A stretch of 64,000 bases of DNA. It comes from Rhizobacter sp. Root1238. Its GTDB lineage: Bacteria; Pseudomonadota; Gammaproteobacteria; Burkholderiales; Burkholderiaceae_C. The notes beneath the pieces are model-generated. The model saw only the letters and a program-made list of their open reading frames with translations. It was not told the origin of the DNA and made no database searches. The stretch is taken from assembly GCF_001425825.1 (NCBI RefSeq), contig NZ_LMDM01000034.1, forward strand, positions 21,294 to 85,293, written 5' to 3'. Below are positions 46,285-55,079 of this stretch, piece by piece. Numbering within the stretch: the stretch's first letter is position 1; every line of letters begins with the position of its first letter. The translations under genes were made by a program, and so were the position numbers.

Positions 46285-46485
46285 CAGATAGTCCGGTCTG
46301 GCGCGAACGGCGCCGTGTGGTCGCTATCTTAGGAATGCGAACCGGGTTATCCCTAGCCATTTCGCGATTCAATTGCAAGCCGATGTGAACTGGTGCGCGA
46401 AGTTTTTTCTTGCTTATTTGGCAGCGCGCGATATTCGCCCCAAGCTGTCAAAAAGCCGTCAGCAAACCGGCGCGCCACAGCATAT
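46285..46485. other. Intergenic region between isovaleryl-CoA dehydrogenase and binding-protein genes
   Basis: This 201-bp gap is less GC-rich than its surroundings, as expected for a promoter of the binding-protein gene on the minus strand (TTGCAA about 100 bp before the start, with weak -10 candidates). No convincing terminator for the dehydrogenase gene is visible. The string TAGGGATAAC occurs by chance and has no meaning I can support. Confidence 0.3.
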
Positions 46486-47664
46486 TCACATCGTCTCGGC
46501 GAACAGCTCGCGGCCAATGAGCATCCGCCGGATCTCAGACGTGCCCGCGCCGATTTCGTAGAGCTTCGCGTCACGCCAGAGACGACCGAGCGGGTACTCG
46601 TTGATGTAGCCGTTGCCGCCGAAGATCTGCACGCCCTCGCCGGCCATCCAGGTGGCCTTCTCGGCGCACCACAGGATCACGCTTGCGCAATCCTTGCGCA
46701 CCTGGCGCACATGCTCGACGCCGAGCGCATCGAGGTTCTTGCCGACGGTGTAGCAGAAGGCCCGCCCGGCCTGCAGCACGGTGTACATGTCGGCGACCTT
46801 GCCCTGGATCAGCTGGAACTCGCCGATGCTCTGGCCGAACTGCTTGCGGTCGTGGATGTACGGCACCACGTTGTCCATCACCGACTGCATGATGCCGAGC
46901 GGCCCGGCCGCCAGCACCGCGCGCTCGTAGTCGAGCCCGCTCATCAGCACCTTGGCGCCGCCGTTCAGCGTGCCCAGCACGTTGGCGGCCGGCACCTCGA
47001 CGTCCTGGAACACCATCTCGCCGGTGTGCGAGCCGCGCATGCCGAGCTTGTCGAGCTTCTGCGCGGTGCTGAACCCCTTCATCCCCTTCTCGACGATGAA
47101 GGCGGTGACGCCTCTTGCACCCAGTTCGGGCTCGGTCTTCGCATAGACCACCATCGTGTCGGCGTCGGGGCCGTTGGTGATCCACATCTTGGTGCCGTTC
47201 AGCAGGTAGTGGCCGCCCTTGTCCTCGGCCTTCAGCTTCATGCTGATCACGTCGGAGCCGGCGCCCGGCTCGCTCATCGCGAGCGCACCGACGTGTTCGC
47301 CGCTGATCAGCTTCGGCAGGTACTTGCGCTTCTGCGCCTCGCTGCCGTTGCGCTTGATCTGGTTCACGCACAGGTTGCTGTGCGCGCCGTAGCTCAGGCC
47401 GACGCTGGCCGATGCGCGGCTGATCTCTTCCATCGCGATCATGTGGGCCAGGTAGCCCATGTTCGCGCCGCCGTATTCCTCGCTGACGGTGACGCCGAGC
47501 ACGCCGAGCTCGCCCATCTTGCGCCACAGGTCCATCGGGAACTGGTCGCTGCGGTCGATCTCGGCGGCACGCGGGGCGATCTCGGCCTCGGCAAAGGCGC
47601 GCACGGTGTCGCGCAGCGCATCGATGTCTTCGCCGAGCTGGAAGTCGAGTCCGGGCAGGTTCAT
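46486..47664 (-). CDS. liuA: Isovaleryl-CoA dehydrogenase
   Basis: The 392-aa flavoprotein oxidises isovaleryl-CoA to 3-methylcrotonyl-CoA. The diagnostic feature of this subfamily is present: the catalytic Glu is in the [15 protein letters not shown] helix, while the usual Glu position near the end is Gly ([12 protein letters not shown]). Other blocks are [38 protein letters not shown] and [22 protein letters not shown]. It is the gene after liuR on the same strand (39-bp spacer) and feeds LiuBD encoded 22 kb away. Confidence 0.96.
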   Translation of the reverse strand: MNLPGLDFQLGEDIDALRDTVRAFAEAEIAPRAAEIDRSDQFPMDLWRKMGELGVLGVTVSEEYGGANMGYLAHMIAMEEISRASASVGLSYGAHSNLCVNQIKRNGSEAQKRKYLPKLISGEHVGALAMSEPGAGSDVISMKLKAEDKGGHYLLNGTKMWITNGPDADTMVVYAKTEPELGARGVTAFIVEKGMKGFSTAQKLDKLGMRGSHTGEMVFQDVEVPAANVLGTLNGGAKVLMSGLDYERAVLAAGPLGIMQSVMDNVVPYIHDRKQFGQSIGEFQLIQGKVADMYTVLQAGRAFCYTVGKNLDALGVEHVRQVRKDCASVILWCAEKATWMAGEGVQIFGGNGYINEYPLGRLWRDAKLYEIGAGTSEIRRMLIGRELFAETM

Positions 47665-47703
47665 GGGTTTGTCTCCGTGGGTCTTGTGGGGTCAACGATC
47701 TCG

Positions 47704-48123
47704 TCAGGCCGAATTCAGCAGGCGCTTGGCCTCTTTCTCGTGCGTGCGCACCTCGTCGAGCGTGACGTGCAGGTCGGCCATCTGCTGCTCCAGCTGCTGG
47801 CGGTGCAGCGCCAGCACGGTGAGGAATTTCTTCAACTGGGCCTGCGTGTCGCGCGGCGACTCGTACATGTCGACCAGGTCCTTCACCTCGGACAGCGTGA
47901 GCCCGAGCCGCTTGCCGCGCAGCGTCAGCTTCAGCCGCGTGCGATCGCGCGCGGTGTAGACGCGGTTGCGGCCGGCGCGCTGCGGCGACAGCAGCCCGCA
48001 GTCCTCGTAGAAGCGGATGGCGCGTGTCGTCAGGTCGAACTCGCGCGCGAGCTCGCTGATCGTGTAGGTGATTCCCGGGGTGGGCGAGGTGGTGGACACC
48101 TCGGCGACAGCAGCGTGCGGCAT
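47704..48123 (-). CDS. liuR: MerR-family regulator of leucine/isovalerate use
   Basis: The 139-aa regulator has the MerR winged helix (YTISELAREFDLTTRAIRFYEDCGLLSPQRAGRNRVYTARDRTRLKLTLRGKRLGLTLSEVKDL) and a coiled-coil C-terminus without metal-binding cysteines. The sequence around RAIRFYEDCGLLSP and its place just before isovaleryl-CoA dehydrogenase match LiuR, which represses branched-chain degradation genes until acyl-CoA intermediates appear. A matching palindrome lies 20 bp before its start. Confidence 0.92.
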   Translation of the reverse strand: MPHAAVAEVSTTSPTPGITYTISELAREFDLTTRAIRFYEDCGLLSPQRAGRNRVYTARDRTRLKLTLRGKRLGLTLSEVKDLVDMYESPRDTQAQLKKFLTVLALHRQQLEQQMADLHVTLDEVRTHEKEAKRLLNSA

Positions 48124-48143
48124 GAAAACCTAGAATCGGCTGA

Positions 48144-48159
48144 TTGACGTATACGTAAA
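48144..48159. promoter_or_regulatory. LiuR-type operator
   Basis: TTGACGTATACGTAAA is an inverted repeat with one mismatch (arms TTGACGTA and TACGTAAA) between divergent liuR and the MBL gene. LiuR sites known from proteobacteria have the same TTGACGT...ACGTCAA form. The site overlaps the probable promoters of both genes, so one operator could control liuR-liuA and the MBL gene. Confidence 0.7.
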
Positions 48160-48173
48160 GTGTAGCCGCCTCC

Positions 48174-49250
48174 ATGACACCCACCCCCAAGCCGATGAAC
48201 GAGCTCGAACGAGCGCTGCAGTACCCGCTGGGCGAGGCCCTGCCCGAAACGGGCCGCACGCTGGAGGTGGCGCCCGGCGTGCGCTGGCTGCGCATGCAGC
48301 TGCCGTTCGCGCTGGACCACATCAACCTCTGGCTGCTGCGCGACGAGCTCGATGGCCGCGCCGGCTGGACGATCGTCGACTGCGGCATCACCAACGACGC
48401 GACGCGCGCGGCCTGGGAGCGGGTGTTCGAGACCGAGCTGCAGGGCCTGCCGGTGCTGCGGGTGGTCGTGACGCACATGCACCCGGACCACATGGGATTG
48501 GCGCACTGGCTGACCGAACGGTGGTCGTGCCGGCTGTGGATCAGCGCGACCGACTACAACGCGGCGCGGCTGGCCAGCACCTCCACCACCGGCTTCGGCG
48601 GCGAGGCGGCGGCGAAGTTCATGGCCAGCCACGGGCTGACCGACCCGGAGGCGGTCGCGAAGATCAAGGCGCGCAGCAACTACTACGCGACGATGGTGCC
48701 GCAGGTGCCGGCCGCGTTCCGCCGGCTGCTCGACGGCATGGTGCTCGCCATCGGCGGGCATGGCTGGCAGTGCATCTCCGGCTACGGGCATGCGCCGGAG
48801 CACATGTCGCTGTACTGCGCCGGGCTCGGCGTGCTGATCTCGGGCGACATGCTGCTGCCGCGCATCTCGACCAACGTCAGCGTGATCGACCTGGAGCCCG
48901 AGGCGGACCCGCTGCCGTTGTACCTGTCATCGATCCAGCGCTTCAACGCGCTGCCGGCCGACACGCTGGTGCTGCCGTCGCACGGCCGGCCGTTTCGCGG
49001 CATGCACACGCGCATCCAGCAACTGGTGACGCACCATGACGAGCGCTTTGCCGACGTGATGAAAGCCTGCGCCACGGCGCCGCAAAGCGCGGCCGATCTG
49101 CTCACCGTGCTGTTCACGCGCAAGCTCGACCTGCACCAGACGACGTTCGCGATGGGGGAGTCGATCGCGCACCTGCATGCGCTGTGGCTGGCGGGGAAGC
49201 TGGTGCGGACGGTGGATGACGAAGGGGTGTACCGCTTCGCGCCCGCCTAG
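48174..49250 (+). CDS. MBL-fold metallo-hydrolase
   Basis: The 358-aa protein has the zinc motif VTHMHPDHMGLAHWL (H-x-H-x-D-H, about residues 99-113), a later metal His in YGHAPEHMSLYC and the bridging Asp in ISGDMLLPRIS. A C-terminal winged domain (about 290-355) resembles the LACTB2-type tail of this group. Candidate substrates are thioesters or lactones; the proximity to the LiuR operator suggests an acyl-CoA thioesterase or related role in leucine use. Its stop TAG shares the palindrome CTAG with the stop of the convergent GntR gene. Confidence 0.85.
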   Translation: MTPTPKPMNELERALQYPLGEALPETGRTLEVAPGVRWLRMQLPFALDHINLWLLRDELDGRAGWTIVDCGITNDATRAAWERVFETELQGLPVLRVVVTHMHPDHMGLAHWLTERWSCRLWISATDYNAARLASTSTTGFGGEAAAKFMASHGLTDPEAVAKIKARSNYYATMVPQVPAAFRRLLDGMVLAIGGHGWQCISGYGHAPEHMSLYCAGLGVLISGDMLLPRISTNVSVIDLEPEADPLPLYLSSIQRFNALPADTLVLPSHGRPFRGMHTRIQQLVTHHDERFADVMKACATAPQSAADLLTVLFTRKLDLHQTTFAMGESIAHLHALWLAGKLVRTVDDEGVYRFAPA

Positions 49251-49960
49251 ACGCGGTATGCCTTGAACACGTCGCGCAAGGCCGGCGCAGCCTTCGCCGC
49301 CGGTTGCGACAGGCTGCGTTCGATCTCGTTCAGGTGCCGGCGCATCTCGGTCGACGCGCCCGCCCCCGCGCCCTTCGCGATCACCTGCAGCAACTGCTGG
49401 TGGCTGTGCGCGACGCACATCGGCTCGCCGGGCGACTTGTAGAGCGCCATCAGCAGCGAGGTGGTCGGCAGCAGCTCCTCGAGCAACCGCACGAAGATCG
49501 GGTTGCCGCTCATGCGCGCGAGCTTCAGGTGGAACTCGCCCGACAGCCGGATCGCCTCCTGCTTGTTCTGCGACTTCGTCGCGCGCGCTTCGGCGTCGAC
49601 CAGCTGGCGCAGCTCGGCCAGTTGCTCGGCGCTCAGCTTGCCGGCCAGCCGCCGCGCGACCTCGCACTCGACCACCCGGCGCGCATCGAACACGTGCTCG
49701 CCGTCGCGCCGCGTCGGCTCGGGCACCTGCGCACCGCGGTTCGGCCGCAGCACGATCACGCCGTCCTGCGCCAGCTTGTGCAGCGCCTGGCGCACCAGCG
49801 TGCGCGACACCGCGAAGGTCTGCGCCAGCTCCTCCTCGCGCAGCCGCGAGCCGGGCGCGAGGCGGTGGTCGATCACCGCGGCATAGATCGCGTCGTAGAC
49901 GCGGTCGGCGGCCACCGGCGGCGGCGTTGGATCTTCAGTGCGAACCTGGCGGGCGGGCAT
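49247..49960 (-). CDS. GntR/FCD transcriptional regulator of the ABC operon
   Basis: The 237-aa regulator has a winged helix at about 20-90 (REEELAQTFAVSRTLVRQALHKLAQDGVIVLRPNRGAQV) and an FCD domain with metal-type residues (EFHLKLARMSGN, AHSHQQLL). It is the last gene of the operon after the two permease genes, 3 bases from the last permease stop. It is similar in layout to the partial GntR at the right edge and to regulators of purine and pyrimidine catabolism. A likely operator CTTTGTATACAAAG lies before the divergent racemase gene. The effector is presumably the imported compound. Confidence 0.9.
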   Translation of the reverse strand: MPARQVRTEDPTPPPVAADRVYDAIYAAVIDHRLAPGSRLREEELAQTFAVSRTLVRQALHKLAQDGVIVLRPNRGAQVPEPTRRDGEHVFDARRVVECEVARRLAGKLSAEQLAELRQLVDAEARATKSQNKQEAIRLSGEFHLKLARMSGNPIFVRLLEELLPTTSLLMALYKSPGEPMCVAHSHQQLLQVIAKGAGAGASTEMRRHLNEIERSLSQPAAKAAPALRDVFKAYRV

Positions 49961-49963
49961 GCG

Positions 49964-50845
49964 TCATTGTCGATCGCCGCGGCGCTTGCCGAGCCACTTC
50001 ACCAGCGCCAGCGTGCAGCCCATCACCATGAACGACACGATGGTCGTCACGGTGCCGAGCGCATAGATCGCCGGCGTCGTGACGGTGCTCGTCAGCCCCT
50101 GCAGTTCCAGCGGCAGCGTGTTGACGTCGCCGATGGCCTGCGAGGTGCGCGCGATCTCGTCCCAGCTCAGCGTGAAGCCGGACATCCCGACCCCCACCAG
50201 CGCCGGCGCGATCAGCGGCAGCACCACGTGGCGGAAGCCCTGCCACGGCGTCGCGCCCAGGTCGCGCGCCGCTTCTTCGTACGCCGGGTTGAATCGATTG
50301 AACACCACCAGCATCACCAGCAGGCCGAACGGCAGCGTCCAGGTCAGGTGCGCGCCGAGCGCCGAGGTGTACAGGCCCATCGCGGTGCCGTAGCCTTCGA
50401 GCAGGCTGGTCGCGCCCAGGCTTTCCAGCACGGCCCTGAACGCGGTGTCGATCAGGCGGAACTGCAGCCCGATGCCGAGCGAGACGACGATCGACGGCAT
50501 GATCAGGCTCGCCACCGTGGTGTAGAACAACAGGCCCGAGCCGGTGAACTTCTTGCGGAACGCGAGGCCCGCGCCGAGCGACAGCAGCACCGTCAACCCC
50601 ATCACGACCGTGCCCAGTGCCACCGAGCGGCGGAACGCGGCGGCAATGTCGACCACGCCCATGCCTTCCCACAGCTTCGCGAACCAGTGCAGCGACACGC
50701 CGCGCATCGGAAACGTCAGCCCGCCTTCGGGGCCCTGGAAGCTCAGCACGAAGATCGCGATCATCGGGCCGTACAGGAACAGCACGAAGGCGCCGAACAC
50801 GGCGGCCAGTGCGTAGAAGCTGCGGGGGCGCTTGTCGACGTGCAT
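49964..50845 (-). CDS. ABC transporter permease, PotC/PotI type
   Basis: The 293-aa inner-membrane protein has six hydrophobic helices and the ABC-coupling EAA loop EEAARDLGATPWQGFRHVVLPLIAPAL at about 187-213. It forms the membrane channel with the permease encoded just upstream, whose stop shares one base with this start (TGATG). The group transports polyamines, but several related systems in ureide and opine loci carry other nitrogen compounds. Confidence 0.9.
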   Translation of the reverse strand: MHVDKRPRSFYALAAVFGAFVLFLYGPMIAIFVLSFQGPEGGLTFPMRGVSLHWFAKLWEGMGVVDIAAAFRRSVALGTVVMGLTVLLSLGAGLAFRKKFTGSGLLFYTTVASLIMPSIVVSLGIGLQFRLIDTAFRAVLESLGATSLLEGYGTAMGLYTSALGAHLTWTLPFGLLVMLVVFNRFNPAYEEAARDLGATPWQGFRHVVLPLIAPALVGVGMSGFTLSWDEIARTSQAIGDVNTLPLELQGLTSTVTTPAIYALGTVTTIVSFMVMGCTLALVKWLGKRRGDRQ

Positions 50846-51699
50846 CAGAGTTGCTTCCGGATGTCGACCAGCCGCGTCAGGCCCCAGATCATCATCAGCA
50901 CCACCGCCAGCAGGATCACCGCGTTGGCCGCGGCCATCGGGAACTGCAGGTACGAGGTCTGCACCTGGATGATCTTGCCGACCGACGCGATCTGCTGGCC
51001 CCCCATCACGCCGATGGTGACGAAGTCGCCCATCACGATCGTGATGACGAAGATCGAGCCGATGATGATGCCGGTGCGCGACAGCGGCACGACCACGTTC
51101 CACACCGTCTGCCAGCCGCTCGCGCCGCTGTCGCGGGCGGCCTCGATCAGCGCGCGGTCGATGCGCATCATCGAGTTGAAGATCGGCACGATCATGAACA
51201 TCGTGTTCAGGTGCACGAAGGCCAGCACCACCGAGAAGTCGCTGAACAGCAGCCACTCGATCGGCGCGTCGATGACGTTGATCGCCTGCAGCCCCTGGTT
51301 GATCAAGCCGTTGCGCCCGAGCAGCGGAATCCACGAGATCATCCGGATCACGTTGGACGTCCAGAACGGCACGGTGCACAGCACGAACAGCAGCGTCTGC
51401 ACGCCGACCGAGCGCACATGGAAGGCGAGGAAGTACGCCACCGCGAAGCCGATCAGCAGCGTGGCCAACCAGACCAGGAAGCAGAACTTCAGCGTCGACA
51501 GGTAGGTGCGGACGGTGGTCTCGCTGAAGACATCGAGGTAGTTCTGCAGCGTGAAGGCCGGGATCAGCTCGTAGTCGGTGGCACGCCAGAAGCTGACCGC
51601 CAGCACCAGCAGCAGCGGCAGCACGAGGAACAGCACGAACACCAGCGTGAACGGCGTGGCCTGCAGCCAGGCCGAGACGCGAAATGGTTGGGGGCGCAT
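50845..51699 (-). CDS. ABC transporter permease, PotB/PotH type
   Basis: The 284-aa inner-membrane protein has an N-terminal helix FTLVFVLFLVLPLLLVLAV and five more, with the EAA loop IEAARDSGASGWQTVWNVVVPLSRTGI at about 185-211. It pairs with the following permease. ATG 51699 is the first good start. A 97-bp spacer with a REP-like pair separates it from the binding-protein gene upstream. Confidence 0.9.
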   Translation of the reverse strand: MRPQPFRVSAWLQATPFTLVFVLFLVLPLLLVLAVSFWRATDYELIPAFTLQNYLDVFSETTVRTYLSTLKFCFLVWLATLLIGFAVAYFLAFHVRSVGVQTLLFVLCTVPFWTSNVIRMISWIPLLGRNGLINQGLQAINVIDAPIEWLLFSDFSVVLAFVHLNTMFMIVPIFNSMMRIDRALIEAARDSGASGWQTVWNVVVPLSRTGIIIGSIFVITIVMGDFVTIGVMGGQQIASVGKIIQVQTSYLQFPMAAANAVILLAVVLMMIWGLTRLVDIRKQL

Positions 51700-51728
51700 G
51701 GTCAACGGTCGGCTTTGCGAAGAGGCAC

Positions 51729-51788
51729 GTCGACAAGCTCAGTGCGAACGGATCACACACCCGTTCGGGCTGGGCCTGTCGAAGCCTG
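51729..51788. repeat. REP-like inverted pair (cluster 2) inside an ABC operon
   Basis: GTCGACAAGCTCAGTGCGAA at 51729 and CCGTTCGGGCTGGGCCTGTC at about 51762 are opposite copies of the unit found at 40364 and 55080, with small changes. Together they can form a stem-loop in the spacer between the binding-protein gene and the first permease gene. The position recalls the REP sequences between malE and malF, which protect the upstream mRNA. Confidence 0.82.
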
Positions 51789-51796
51789 CCCGCATG

Positions 51797-53071
51797 TCAG
51801 GCCGCCACGAATTCGTTCCACTTCTGGACCATGTACGCGTTCTCGTCCATGATCGCGTTCCAGCAGGCGATGCCGCCCATGCGCGTTTCGTAGCTGCCGC
51901 CGTCGCGCACGCTGCCGGCCTTGGCCAGCAGGTCGCCGTTGGGCGACTTGATGTCCTGCGACGCGGCCTTGCCTTCCATCCAGTAGGCCCACTCGTAGGC
52001 TTCCATCTTCGCCTTCGCCGTCTCCAGCACCGCGCTGTAGTAGCCCTGGCGGTTCAGGTACGCGCCGGCCCAGCCGTCGAGGAACCAGTTGATGAACTCG
52101 TAGACCGCGTCGGCCTTCTTGCCGCTCACCGTCTTCGGCACGCCGAAGCCGGCGGCCCACGCGCGGTAGCCTTCCTTCAGCGGCTGGAAGGTGCAGGCGA
52201 TGCCCTTGGTGCGCACCGCGGTGACGGCCGGCGACCACATCGACTGGATCACGACCTCGCCGGAGGCCATCAGGTTCACGCTCTCGTTGAAGTCCTTCCA
52301 CAGCGCGCGGAACTGGCCGGCCTTCTTCGCCTCGATCAGCGTCTTGATCGTCAGGTCGATTTCCTTCTTCGTCATGTTCCCCTTGTCGGGGTACTTGTAG
52401 AGGCCTGCCGCCTCGACCACCATCGCCGCGTCCATGATGCCGATCGACGGGATGTTCAGGATCGCGGCCTTGCCCTTGAACTCGGGGTTCAAGAGCTCTT
52501 TCCAGCTGTCGATCGGGCGCTTGATCAGGTCCGGGCGGATGCCCAGCGTGTCGGCGTTGTAGACGGTCGGGATCAGCGTCATGAACTGCGTCGGTTCCTT
52601 CGCGAACTCCTTCGCGGTCGGCGACGCGACGTACATCACCTTCTTCGGTGCGGTGCCCTGGTCGCCGACCTTCTTGCCGCCGACCTCCCCCTTGGTGAAC
52701 AGCGTCGTGATCTTGTCGGCGTTCTTGATGCGCTTGGTGTCGATGCCGAGCAGGTTGCCGGTCGGCAGGATCTTCTTCAGCGAAAAGTACTCGGTGTCGA
52801 TCAGGTCGAACGAGTTCGGCGAGGTGACGGCGCGCTTGGTCACGTCGTCGGTGGTGACCGGGATGTACTGGATCTCGATGCCGGTGTCGGCCTTGAACTT
52901 GTCGGCGATGGCCTTGTCCTGGTTCACCGCCGTGCCCAGGTAGCGCAGCGTGATCTTCTCCTGCGCGTGCACGAACGGAAAGGCCAGCGCGCTGCCGGCG
53001 GCGGCCGCGCCTTTCAGCAGCGTGCGGCGGCCGAGCTTGGGGGATCCGTTCGAATCGTGACGGTCGGTCAT
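51797..53071 (-). CDS. ABC transporter substrate-binding protein, PotD/PotF-like
   Basis: The 424-aa periplasmic receptor has a Tat signal (LGRRTLLKGAAAAGSALAFPFVHA) and a spermidine/putrescine-type fold: ITLRYLGTAVNQDKAIADKF, TDDVTKRAVTSPNSFDLIDTEYF, MASGEVVIQSMWSPAVTAVR and FINWFLDGWAGAYLNRQGYYSAV. The last stretch has the aromatic residues typical of amine or ureide pockets. Four genes in order (ATPase, receptor, two permeases) make a full importer. The substrate is inferred to be a nitrogen compound because of the neighbouring racemase and allantoin genes. Confidence 0.87.
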   Translation of the reverse strand: MTDRHDSNGSPKLGRRTLLKGAAAAGSALAFPFVHAQEKITLRYLGTAVNQDKAIADKFKADTGIEIQYIPVTTDDVTKRAVTSPNSFDLIDTEYFSLKKILPTGNLLGIDTKRIKNADKITTLFTKGEVGGKKVGDQGTAPKKVMYVASPTAKEFAKEPTQFMTLIPTVYNADTLGIRPDLIKRPIDSWKELLNPEFKGKAAILNIPSIGIMDAAMVVEAAGLYKYPDKGNMTKKEIDLTIKTLIEAKKAGQFRALWKDFNESVNLMASGEVVIQSMWSPAVTAVRTKGIACTFQPLKEGYRAWAAGFGVPKTVSGKKADAVYEFINWFLDGWAGAYLNRQGYYSAVLETAKAKMEAYEWAYWMEGKAASQDIKSPNGDLLAKAGSVRDGGSYETRMGGIACWNAIMDENAYMVQKWNEFVAA

Positions 53072-53135
53072 GGGGTGCTCCTCGGGGTGATGTGTGATGC
53101 GGACTCTCGGGGACGGATCGGATCGGCCGCGCATT

Positions 53136-54128
53136 TCAGGCCAGCGCGTGCGCTTCGGCCGCGGCCCAGCTGACGTGCACGGTGTCGCCGGGCGCGAACG
53201 GCGCGGCGTCGAAGCGCGCGTCGGGCAGCGTCGCGGTCCATTGGGTGTCCGCCGGCTCGCCGTGCGGCGCCAGGCTCACCTGCACGTACGTGCCCTGGTA
53301 CTCGACGGCTTTCACGGCAGCGGCGCGCGATGCGCCGGCCGCCTCGCGCAGCAGCGTCATGCGGTCGGCACGCACCGCGACGGCACCGGCCGGCGATGCG
53401 ATCACGTTGTGCGCGCCCATGAAGCGCGCGACGAACTCGCTGCGCGGCGCGTTGAAGACCTCGCGCGGCGAGCCGGTCTGCTCGATGCGGCCCTGGTTCA
53501 TCACGACCACCTGGTCGGCCAGCGCCATCGCCTCTTCCTGCGAGTGCGTCACGTGCACGAAGGTGAAGCCGAGTTCCTGCTGCCAGCGCTTCAGCTCGGC
53601 GCGCATCTGCACGCGCAGGAACGGGTCGAGCGCCGACAGCGGCTCGTCGAGCAGCAGCACGCGCGGCTCGGTCATCAGCGCGCGCGCCAGCGCCACGCGC
53701 TGCTGCTGGCCGCCGGAGAGCTCGCTCGGCAGGCGCGCGAGGTAGGGCGTCATCGCCACCAGCGCGAGCAGCTCGCGCGCCCGCGCATGGCGCTCGGCCG
53801 GCGGCTTGCCGCGCATCTTCCAGCTGAAGGCGACGTTGTCGAGCACGCTCAGGTGCGGGAACAGCGCATAGCTCTGGAACATCATCGCGGTGCCGCGGTC
53901 GGCGGCGGCGCTGTAGGTGATGTACTTGCCGCCGAGCAGGATCTGCCCGTCGCTCGCAAGCTCGTGGCCGGCGATCATCCGCAGCGTCGAGGTCTTGCCG
54001 CAGCCCGAGGGACCGAGCAGGCAGCAGTAGCTGCCGGACGGAATCGTCAGGTCGATGCCATCGACGGCAACCGTGACGCCGTAACGCTTGACGAGCGAGG
54101 TGAGCACCAGGGACGAGTCGGGCTTCAT
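53136..54128 (-). CDS. ABC transporter ATP-binding protein, PotA-like
   Basis: The 330-aa ATPase has Walker A GPSGCGKTSTLRMI, the Q-loop FQSYALFPHLSV, signature LSGGQQQRVALARAL, Walker B VLLLDEPLSALD and the H-loop VTHSQEEAM, followed by a TOBE-type C-terminal domain from about residue 250. It energises the two permeases downstream. It is the first gene of the operon and divergent from the racemase gene across a 204-bp regulatory region. Confidence 0.92.
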   Translation of the reverse strand: MKPDSSLVLTSLVKRYGVTVAVDGIDLTIPSGSYCCLLGPSGCGKTSTLRMIAGHELASDGQILLGGKYITYSAAADRGTAMMFQSYALFPHLSVLDNVAFSWKMRGKPPAERHARARELLALVAMTPYLARLPSELSGGQQQRVALARALMTEPRVLLLDEPLSALDPFLRVQMRAELKRWQQELGFTFVHVTHSQEEAMALADQVVVMNQGRIEQTGSPREVFNAPRSEFVARFMGAHNVIASPAGAVAVRADRMTLLREAAGASRAAAVKAVEYQGTYVQVSLAPHGEPADTQWTATLPDARFDAAPFAPGDTVHVSWAAAEAHALA

Positions 54129-54292
54129 GCGCCGACCTGTATGCAAAGCATGTGCCACGGCATGCTGCCCCGAAAGCCCCCGCCGGGCGCACCAAGTGGG
54201 ATCCTTGGCGTGGCCGCTCGCCCGGATTTGGGGCGGCACCGCGCCTGGGAACGGGCGCACGACTTGCTCAGGCTTTGCCCTGTTCGGGTTCG

Positions 54293-54306
54293 CTTTGTAT
54301 ACAAAG
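54293..54306. promoter_or_regulatory. CTTTGTATACAAAG palindrome, candidate GntR operator
   Basis: This perfect 14-bp palindrome lies 26 bp before the racemase start in the divergent region with the ABC operon. TGTATACA cores are typical of GntR/FCD regulators. A weaker related string (TGTATGCAAAGCATG) lies at 54138-54152 near the ABC operon start, so both directions could be controlled by the GntR proteins encoded in this region. Confidence 0.6.
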
Positions 54307-54332
54307 TCGCCCGCAGACCTGAGGAACCCACC

Positions 54333-55070
54333 ATGAAGATCCGCGTGATCAACCCCAACACCAGCGCATCGATGACCGCCAAGATCGGCGAGGCCGCGCG
54401 CGCGGTCGCGTCGCCCGGCACGGTGATCGATGCGGTGCAGCCGAGCTTCGGCGCGCCGTCGATCGAGGGCCACCATGACGATGTGTGGGCCGCCGCCGGC
54501 GTGGCCGAACAGGTGCGCGCGGGCGAGCAGGATGGTGCCGATGCGCATGTCATCGCCTGCTTCGGCGACCCCGGCCTGCATGCCGCGCGCGAACTGGCGC
54601 GCGGGCCGGTGATCGGCATCGCGGAGGCGGCGTTCCACTGCGCGTCGCTGCTGGCGACCGGGTTCTCGGTCGTCACGACGCTGACGCGCACCTGCGTGAT
54701 CGCCGAGCACCTGGTGCTGCAATACGGCTTCGAGCGGCGCTGCCGCGGCATCCACGGCACCGACATCGCGGTGCTGGAACTGGATGATCCGGCGAGCGAC
54801 GCCTATGCGCGCATCCTCGCGAGCGCGCGGCAGGCGCTGGAGCGCGACCGCTCCGGCGCGATCGTGCTGGGGTGTGCGGGGATGGCGGATCTGTGCGCGC
54901 GACTGCAGGGCGAGCTGGGCGTGCCGGTGGTCGACGGGGTTGCAGCGGCCGTCAAGCTGGCCGAGGGGCTGGTCGCGATCGGGCTCGGGACAAGCAAGCG
55001 CGGGGACTATGCGGCGCCGTTGCGCAAGGAGTACGTGGGGCTGGCGGCGCCATGGTCACCGGCAGGCTGA
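54333..55070 (+). CDS. Aspartate/glutamate racemase superfamily protein (hydantoin/allantoin racemase-like)
   Basis: The 245-aa protein begins KIRVINPNTSASMTAKIGEAA and has IACFGDPGLHAARE and VLGCAGMADLC. The Asp/Glu-racemase-type pair of catalytic cysteines corresponds to Cys in CFGDPG and CAGMADL. The first string and GDPGLHAARELARGPVIGIAEAAFH are characteristic of hydantoin racemase HyuA and bacterial allantoin racemase. Beside allantoinase (puuE) and allantoate amidohydrolase genes 7 kb away, allantoin racemase is the best guess. Confidence 0.87.
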   Translation: MKIRVINPNTSASMTAKIGEAARAVASPGTVIDAVQPSFGAPSIEGHHDDVWAAAGVAEQVRAGEQDGADAHVIACFGDPGLHAARELARGPVIGIAEAAFHCASLLATGFSVVTTLTRTCVIAEHLVLQYGFERRCRGIHGTDIAVLELDDPASDAYARILASARQALERDRSGAIVLGCAGMADLCARLQGELGVPVVDGVAAAVKLAEGLVAIGLGTSKRGDYAAPLRKEYVGLAAPWSPAG

Positions 55071-55079
55071 GCCCTCTCC

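Noticed and set aside
46340-46360. TAGGGATAAC string resembling a homing-endonuclease site
   Set aside because: Only the first ten bases agree with the I-SceI site and there is no intein or endonuclease gene; chance.
49964-54128. Naming the ABC operon potFGHI
   Set aside because: Fold and gene order fit, but the neighbours point to ureides and the ligand residues cannot be assigned by eye, so no symbols were given.
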